A stretch of DNA of 64,000 nucleotides, taken from the NCBI GenBank assembly GCA_023419535.1, contig JAEZXX010000034.1, forward strand, positions 1-64,000. Direction: 5' to 3'. This document shows, piece by piece, positions 59,466 to 64,000 of the stretch. The first letter of the stretch is position 1. Each line of letters starts with the position of its first letter. Made by a program: the position numbers and the translations under genes. The DNA comes from Pseudomonadota bacterium. GTDB lineage: Bacteria > Pseudomonadota > Alphaproteobacteria > Rhizobiales > Rhizobiaceae. The notes beneath the pieces were generated by a model. It was given only the letters and a program-made list of their open reading frames with translations, made no database searches and was not told the origin of the DNA.

Positions 59466-60239
59466 TCAGGCCGAAGGCACCAGTTCCCGGACGGCCGTTT
59501 CCATGCGGGCGAGATCCTCGGGCCGCGAAAGGCGATGGTCGCCGTCCGCGACGAGGGTCAGCGTCACCCCGTCGCCGGGAAGATGCGAGACGAGCTCCAG
59601 CGCATGGGTGTGCGGCACGTCCGGATCGGCCATGCCCTGGATGATGCGCACGGGGCACCCCGTGACGATCGGACCGTCCATGACGGCTGCGAGCGCACCG
59701 TCCTCCAGGAGCGCCTTGGTGTAGATCGTTGGATCGTCGGAATAGTCCGATGCCCGCGCGATGAAACCGTCGCGGTCGAGCGCCTGGCACTCCGGCCCGG
59801 TAAGCGAGGGTTCCACGAGCCGCGTCGTGAAGTCGGGCGCCGGCGCGAGAAGCAGGAGCCCGGCGAGCCGGCCCCGGCGTTCGGCCCAGGCCTTCGCGAG
59901 GCGCAGCGCCACCCAGGCGCCCATGGACGAACCGACGAGGATCAGCGGACCCTCGGTGCGGGCCTCGATGATGTCGGCGGCCTCGTCGCTCCAGCGCGAG
60001 ATCGTCCCGTCCTCGAACCGGCCCTCCGATTCGCCGTGACCGGAATAGTCGAAGCGCAGATACCGGAGCCCCTCGCGGCCGGCGAAGTCCGAAAGCCGCT
60101 CGGCCTTGGTTCCGCGCATGTCGGAGCGGTAGCCGCCGAGCCACACGATCGTCGGGGCCGCGCCCTCCCGTTCGAGGAAAGCGAGCCGGGTGCCCTTCAC
60201 CGTGGCGTGGAAGGATGCGGCGGGCGTCAGGACATCCAC
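59466..60239 (-). CDS. alpha/beta hydrolase
   Basis: This 257-residue serine hydrolase has LVGSSMGAW as nucleophile elbow (Ser at about 104), an early oxyanion region TIVWLGGYRSDMRGTKA, and DYSGHGES. The final His is probably in ADGDHRLSRP. It resembles the small alpha/beta hydrolases related to ABHD10 thioesterases. Substrate unknown. It is convergent with tctA and divergent from infC. Confidence 0.82.
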   Translation of the reverse strand: MDVLTPAASFHATVKGTRLAFLEREGAAPTIVWLGGYRSDMRGTKAERLSDFAGREGLRYLRFDYSGHGESEGRFEDGTISRWSDEAADIIEARTEGPLILVGSSMGAWVALRLAKAWAERRGRLAGLLLLAPAPDFTTRLVEPSLTGPECQALDRDGFIARASDYSDDPTIYTKALLEDGALAAVMDGPIVTGCPVRIIQGMADPDVPHTHALELVSHLPGDGVTLTLVADGDHRLSRPEDLARMETAVRELVPSA

Positions 60240-60446
60240 GGGGCTCGGGTCTCCTTCGTTCGATACGGCCGCGGGGGCGGGCCGGCCTGGACGCGTCCTC
60301 GTCGCGTTCTGGACAAAAATGCGTGGGTTGCGTCGTGAATTGGATCGCCTGCCATGCTATATGCGTTGTGTTCGCTGCGAGGATGGCGTTCGCACTCTAG
60401 CGTCATCCCACCGAACTAGTGTCGTCAACAGCAGGAGACAACGACC

Positions 60447-60986
60447 ATTCGCAGACCTTTTCGTGCGCCGCCCGCCCAGAAGGAAGGGCCCCGCTCAAAC
60501 CGTGAAATTCGCGTTCCGACCATTCAGCTCATCGACGCCGAGGGGCAGAATCGCGGACAGGTCCCCACGGCCGATGCCATGGCGATGGCGGAGGAGGCGG
60601 GTCTCGATCTCGTTGAGATCGTGCCCACGGCCAATCCGCCGGTGTGCAAGATCCTCGATCTCGGCAAGCTGAAATACGAGGGGCAGAAGAAGGCCGCGGA
60701 AGCGCGCCGGCGGACGAAGACCATCGAGGTCAAAGAGATCAAGATGCGTCCGAACATCGACGACCATGATTACGAGACGAAGATGAAGGCCGTGCGCCGC
60801 TTCTTCGACGAGGGCGACAAGGTCAAGGTGACGCTGCGGTTCCGCGGGCGCGAGATGGCGCACCAGGAACTCGGCATGCAGCTCCTCTCGCGCGTCCGCG
60901 AGGAGACGGCCGAAATCTCCAAGGTGGAAGCCGAGCCGAAGCTCGAGGGACGCCAGATGATGATGGTCCTCGCGCCCAAGGGCTGA
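60447..60986 (+). CDS. infC: translation initiation factor IF-3, ATT start
   Basis: IF-3 binds the 30S subunit and checks start codons. The 179-residue protein begins at an ATT, the rare start codon conserved for infC, with AGGAG 9 nt upstream. The N-domain contains [20 protein letters not shown], then the linker [18 protein letters not shown]. The C-domain has [19 protein letters not shown]. The ATT allows IF-3 to repress its own translation. The shorter ATG at 60579 would delete the N-domain. rpmI and rplT follow at a distance. Confidence 0.95.
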   Translation: MRRPFRAPPAQKEGPRSNREIRVPTIQLIDAEGQNRGQVPTADAMAMAEEAGLDLVEIVPTANPPVCKILDLGKLKYEGQKKAAEARRRTKTIEVKEIKMRPNIDDHDYETKMKAVRRFFDEGDKVKVTLRFRGREMAHQELGMQLLSRVREETAEISKVEAEPKLEGRQMMMVLAPKG

Positions 60987-61410
60987 TTCGAAACTGCGGC
61001 GCGCCTCGCGGGCGCGCCCGCCCGGCGCCGTGCCTTCGCACCAGTGCGTCCTCGGCTTTGCAGCGAGCTCGGCCCTGCGTCTTCGGCGGAAAGGCGCGGC
61101 AGGGCGTTGCGGATGCGGCCGGCGTTCGCCCGAGAGCGGGAACCCGAGAGCGGGAAGCCGCGAAAGGGGTCTTGAGGCCGGAGTTCCCCCAGTGCTCTCC
61201 GGGCCCCGCGTCCCGTTCGCATGGGGACGCTCGGCGCTTGCCCCGCATCCCCGTTTGCGTTAGAGAGCCAGCCGTCAACGAGAGCCGACCGGCAGGGCAT
61301 GCCGTGGCGGCTCATAATGCTGTCGATCCATCCTCGAACGTTTCGTTCGGACGCCCGCCCGCCACATGCGGGAGGTCGGGGATCGAAGCTCCTCATTCCA
61401 GGAGAGCGAA
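60987..61410. other. 424-bp gap between infC and rpmI
   Basis: A GC-only hairpin GGCGCGCC/GGCGCGCC (60998-61018) lies just after infC. A weak promoter candidate, TTGCCC, 16 nt, TTAGAG (61238-61265), and a CATAAT (61313-61318) lie before rpmI. Direct repeats of GAGAGCGGGAA occur at 61131-61158. The gap suggests rpmI-rplT has its own promoter. No gene seen. Confidence 0.45.
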
Positions 61411-61611
61411 ATGCCCAAGATGAAGACCAAGGCGGCCGCCAAGAAGCGGTTCCGCATGACCGCGACCGGAAAGGTCAAGGCCGGTGCCGCCGGCAAGCGC
61501 CACGGCATGATCAAGCGTTCCAACGACTTCATCCGCAACGCCCGGGGGACCATGATCCTGTCCGAGCCCGATACGCGGATCGTCAAGATCTACATGCCCT
61601 ACGACCGCTGA
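61411..61611 (+). CDS. rpmI: 50S ribosomal protein L35
   Basis: This 66-residue basic protein matches bacterial L35 in length and pattern: [20 protein letters not shown], then [24 protein letters not shown] precedes the ATG at 61411. It is 39 bp before rplT and shares its transcript. Confidence 0.96.
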   Translation: MPKMKTKAAAKKRFRMTATGKVKAGAAGKRHGMIKRSNDFIRNARGTMILSEPDTRIVKIYMPYDR

Positions 61612-61650
61612 GCGGCGACGGGTCTACAAGAGATTTCAAGGAGCTAGATC

Positions 61651-62070
61651 ATGGCACGCGTCAAGCGGGGCGTTACGTCCCATGCCAAGCACAAGAAGGT
61701 TCTGAAGGCCGCGAAGGGCTTTTACGGCCGTCGCAAGAACACGATCCGCGCCGCCAAGGCCGCGGTCGACCGGTCCAAGCAGTACGCCACGCGCGACCGC
61801 CGCAACAAGAAGCGCAACTTCCGCGCTCTCTGGGTGCAGCGCATCAACGCCGCGGTCCGCGAACATGGCCTGACCTACGCCCGCTTCATCGACGGCCTGA
61901 ACAAGGCCGGGATCGAGGTGGACCGCAAGGTTCTGTCCGACATCGCCATCCACGAACCGGAGGCCTTCGCGGCCCTCGTCGAGCAGGCGAAGGGCGCCCT
62001 GTCCTACATCAAGGACAGCCAGTTCCCGAACGCCTACGAGCGTGCGGTCGGGGAGAAGAAGGCCGCCTGA
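61651..62070 (+). CDS. rplT: 50S ribosomal protein L20
   Basis: This ribosomal assembly protein binds 23S rRNA early. The 139-residue product has the L20 core ([20 protein letters not shown], then [17 protein letters not shown]) and a C-terminus about 15-20 residues longer than the E. coli protein, ending AVGEKKAA, as in other alphaproteobacteria. A strong terminator follows. pheS-pheT, which often follows rplT, is not immediately downstream. Confidence 0.96.
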   Translation: MARVKRGVTSHAKHKKVLKAAKGFYGRRKNTIRAAKAAVDRSKQYATRDRRNKKRNFRALWVQRINAAVREHGLTYARFIDGLNKAGIEVDRKVLSDIAIHEPEAFAALVEQAKGALSYIKDSQFPNAYERAVGEKKAA

Positions 62071-62099
62071 GCCTTCCATCTTCGAGCGAGTTGAAGACG

Positions 62100-62131
62100 C
62101 CCGCCCGGTCTAAACGACCGGGCGGGTTTTT
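62100..62131 (+). terminator. rho-independent terminator of rpmI-rplT
   Basis: CCCGCCCGGTC (62100-62110) pairs perfectly with GACCGGGCGGG (62116-62126) around TAAAC, followed by five T. A textbook terminator. Confidence 0.92.
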
Positions 62132-62244
62132 CTGAGGGCGGCCCGGTCGCGGCGGCGGATGTCGCATTGGATGACATCGCAAGCCTCGACCTTGCCGGAT
62201 GCACGCTTATCTCTCGCGGCGGCAGGCGCAGAAGAGCATTAATC

Positions 62245-64000
62245 GTGCACACCCAAGAGCCCGATTCTCCTGAGGAAATCCGCGACGAACAGGCGCGTTC
62301 GGCAGGTCGCGACACGGCGCGCTACAAGGCTCTCTTCGACGCGCTCGAAGACGGGTTCTGCATCATCGAGTTCGTGGACGGCCCGAACGGGCCTCTGAGC
62401 AACTACGTCCATATCGACGCCAATGACGGCTACGCACGGCAGACCGGGATCGCCGACATCGTCGGCAAGAGTGTCTACGACGTCGCGCCGATCGACGCGT
62501 CCGAGTGGGTGCAGCTCTATGGAAAGGTCCTTCGGACCGGAGAGCCCGTGCGCTTCGAGCGCGAATTCGTCGAGATCGGCCGCCACATCGAAGTTTCGGC
62601 GTCGCGGCTGGAGCCTGCCAGCCTCAACCAGGTCTCAGTCCTCTTTCGGGACGTCAGCGACCGCAAGGCGGCCGAGGCGGCGATGCGCGAAAGCGAATCG
62701 GTCGCGCGCGAAAACGCCCAGCGCGTTCAGTTGGCGCTCGCGGCGGGCGCCATCATCGGAACCTGGATCTGGGACATCCCGAACGACCGTCTCACCGTCG
62801 ACGAAGCCTTCGCGCGGTCCTTCGGCCTCGACCCGGCGCTGGGGCAGGTCGGCCTTCGTATCGAACAGGCCGTCCAGACGGTCCATCCCGACGACCGGGC
62901 CGCACTTGCCGAAGCGATCGAGGAGGCGGTGCGTCGCGGCGGCGCCTACGCGCACCAGTACCGCACGCGCCGCGCGGACGGGAACTACTATTGGCTGGAG
63001 GCGAACGGGCGGGTGGAGCATGGCCCCGACGGGACGCCGCTGAGCTTTCCCGGCGTCCTGATCGACGTTGAGGAGCGCCGGGCCGCCGAAGCCGAGCGGC
63101 GTCGTGTCACCGAGATGCTGAAGCATCTGAACGAGACGCTGGAGCAGCGCGTCGCCGAGCAGACCGCCGAACTGATGATCGCCGAGGAGGCGCTGCGCCA
63201 GAGTCAGAAGATGGAAGCCGTGGGCCAGCTGACCGGCGGCCTCGCGCACGATTTCAACAATCTCCTCGCGGGGATCTCCGGTTCGCTGGACATGATGCAG
63301 GCGCGCATCCTGCAGGGGCGCATCGGCGAGCTGGACCGCTACATGATTGGGGCGCAGGGCGCGGTGAAGCGCGCGGCCGCGCTCACCCACCGCCTGCTCG
63401 CCTTCTCCCGCCGCCAGACGCTGGACCCGAAGCCCACCGACGTGAACCGCCTCGTGGCCGGCATGGAGGAGCTGATCCAGCGCACCGTCGGTCCGCAGAT
63501 CACGGTCGAGTCGGTGGCGAAGGGCGGACTCTGGGCGACGCTGGTCGATCCGAACCAACTGGAGAACGCGCTTCTCAATCTCTGCATCAACGCGCGCGAC
63601 GCCATGCCCGACGGCGGCAAGATCACGATCGAGACGGCCAATCGCTGGCTCGACGAGCGGGCCGCGAAGGAGCGCGACCTGCCGCCTGGCCAGTATGTCT
63701 CCATGTGCGTGTCGGACACCGGCACCGGCATGTCGGCGGACATCATCGAGAAGGCCTTCGATCCCTTCTTCACCACCAAGCCGATCGGCCTCGGCACGGG
63801 GCTGGGCCTCTCGATGATCTACGGCTTCGCCCGGCAGTCGGGCGGCCAGGTGCGCATCTATTCGGAGGTCGGGTCGGGCACGATGGTCTGCGTGTACCTG
63901 CCGCGTCACCACGCGAGCGCGCAGGAGGAGATGCATCTGCCCTCGCCCCCGCCGCCTCCGGTCTCGACGGACAAGACCGTCCTCGTCGTGGACGACGAGC
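62245..64000 (+). CDS. hybrid sensor histidine kinase with PAS domains (cut off by the window end)
   Basis: The open frame starts at a GTG (62245) and runs off the window after 585 residues. Two PAS-like domains come first: about 25-130 (ALFDALEDGFCIIEF) and 150-290 (ending in a PAC segment). The phospho-acceptor helix has His335 in GGLAHDFNN. An ATPase domain follows (NLCINARDAM, DTGTGM, FDPFFTTK, GTGLGLS; about 430-555). A receiver domain begins KTVLVVDDE with Asp583/584 at the edge. No membrane span is seen, so it is likely cytoplasmic. Ligand unknown. Confidence 0.9.
   Translation, partial: MHTQEPDSPEEIRDEQARSAGRDTARYKALFDALEDGFCIIEFVDGPNGPLSNYVHIDANDGYARQTGIADIVGKSVYDVAPIDASEWVQLYGKVLRTGEPVRFEREFVEIGRHIEVSASRLEPASLNQVSVLFRDVSDRKAAEAAMRESESVARENAQRVQLALAAGAIIGTWIWDIPNDRLTVDEAFARSFGLDPALGQVGLRIEQAVQTVHPDDRAALAEAIEEAVRRGGAYAHQYRTRRADGNYYWLEANGRVEHGPDGTPLSFPGVLIDVEERRAAEAERRRVTEMLKHLNETLEQRVAEQTAELMIAEEALRQSQKMEAVGQLTGGLAHDFNNLLAGISGSLDMMQARILQGRIGELDRYMIGAQGAVKRAAALTHRLLAFSRRQTLDPKPTDVNRLVAGMEELIQRTVGPQITVESVAKGGLWATLVDPNQLENALLNLCINARDAMPDGGKITIETANRWLDERAAKERDLPPGQYVSMCVSDTGTGMSADIIEKAFDPFFTTKPIGLGTGLGLSMIYGFARQSGGQVRIYSEVGSGTMVCVYLPRHHASAQEEMHLPSPPPPPVSTDKTVLVVDDE

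Overview
The window is a gene-dense, very GC-rich stretch of what looks like an alphaproteobacterial chromosome, most likely order Hyphomicrobiales (Rhizobiales). The pointers are an Omp10-type lipoprotein beside hemH, a Ros/MucR zinc-finger regulator, homospermidine synthase, a phaA-phaB/phaR polyhydroxybutyrate locus, a malic enzyme fused to a phosphotransacetylase-like domain, and an IF-3 gene starting with ATT. The family cannot be fixed by eye; the Aurantimonadaceae are one guess. About 60 protein genes and one tRNA gene are supported. Start codons are unusually varied: many TTG and GTG, one ATT, and one probable CTG.

Layout. 1-126: the end of an IS3-family insertion sequence. 0.3-1.4 kb: galE. 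1.6-7.0 kb: a complete branched-chain amino-acid type ABC transporter (livJ on +, livGFHM on -) with a BIME-like inverted repeat between livJ and livM. 7.2-9.3 kb: kynureninase and a kynurenine formamidase-like hydrolase, divergent. 9.3-12.1 kb: a ureide operon (puuE-uraD fusion, allE, allA). 12.3-17.1 kb: surface-polysaccharide nucleotide-sugar genes (a CapD-type dehydratase, a short-chain sugar reductase/epimerase, manC). 17.4 kb: tRNA-Gln(CTG). 17.8-20.4 kb: ppx/gppA, rlmE and a GNAT gene, translationally coupled. 20.4-22.9 kb: an MFS exporter divergent from a Tat-exported metallo-hydrolase. 23.0-31.1 kb: guaB, divergent oxyR/katA, a Phd/PIN toxin-antitoxin pair, rsmB, tspO, and a small operon of two unknown proteins and an acetyltransferase. 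31.3-34.6 kb: maeB and galU.

34.5-41.0 kb holds cell-envelope genes (outer-membrane barrel, kdsD, nfeD-qmcA, hemH, omp10). 41.1-46.7 kb: a SnoaL-like protein, homospermidine synthase, an Rsm22-type methyltransferase, a BrnT toxin with an XRE-type partner, and oligoendopeptidase F. 47.0-51.8 kb: murein-related secreted proteins (DUF882/M15, SleB-like, RlpA), mucR, and two very small membrane proteins. 51.8-54.4 kb: nadE and a DUF427 gene. 54.4-57.3 kb: PHB synthesis and regulation. 57.4-59.4 kb: tctB-tctA without tctC. 59.5-62.1 kb: a hydrolase, infC, rpmI and rplT. From 62.2 kb to the edge: a hybrid sensor histidine kinase cut off in its receiver domain.

Most of the window is housekeeping chromosome. 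The accessory elements are the IS end, the two toxin-antitoxin modules, and a few unrecognised small genes. I did not find a clearly new multi-gene system. The best candidates for a closer look are the BrnT/XRE module with an operator in its promoter, a non-annotated 32-residue membrane ORF, the CTG-start GNAT gene, the unknown pair at 29.8-30.6 kb, and repeated TCCAATCG half-sites between oxyR and katA. All functional calls rest on sequence motifs read by eye; no database search was run.
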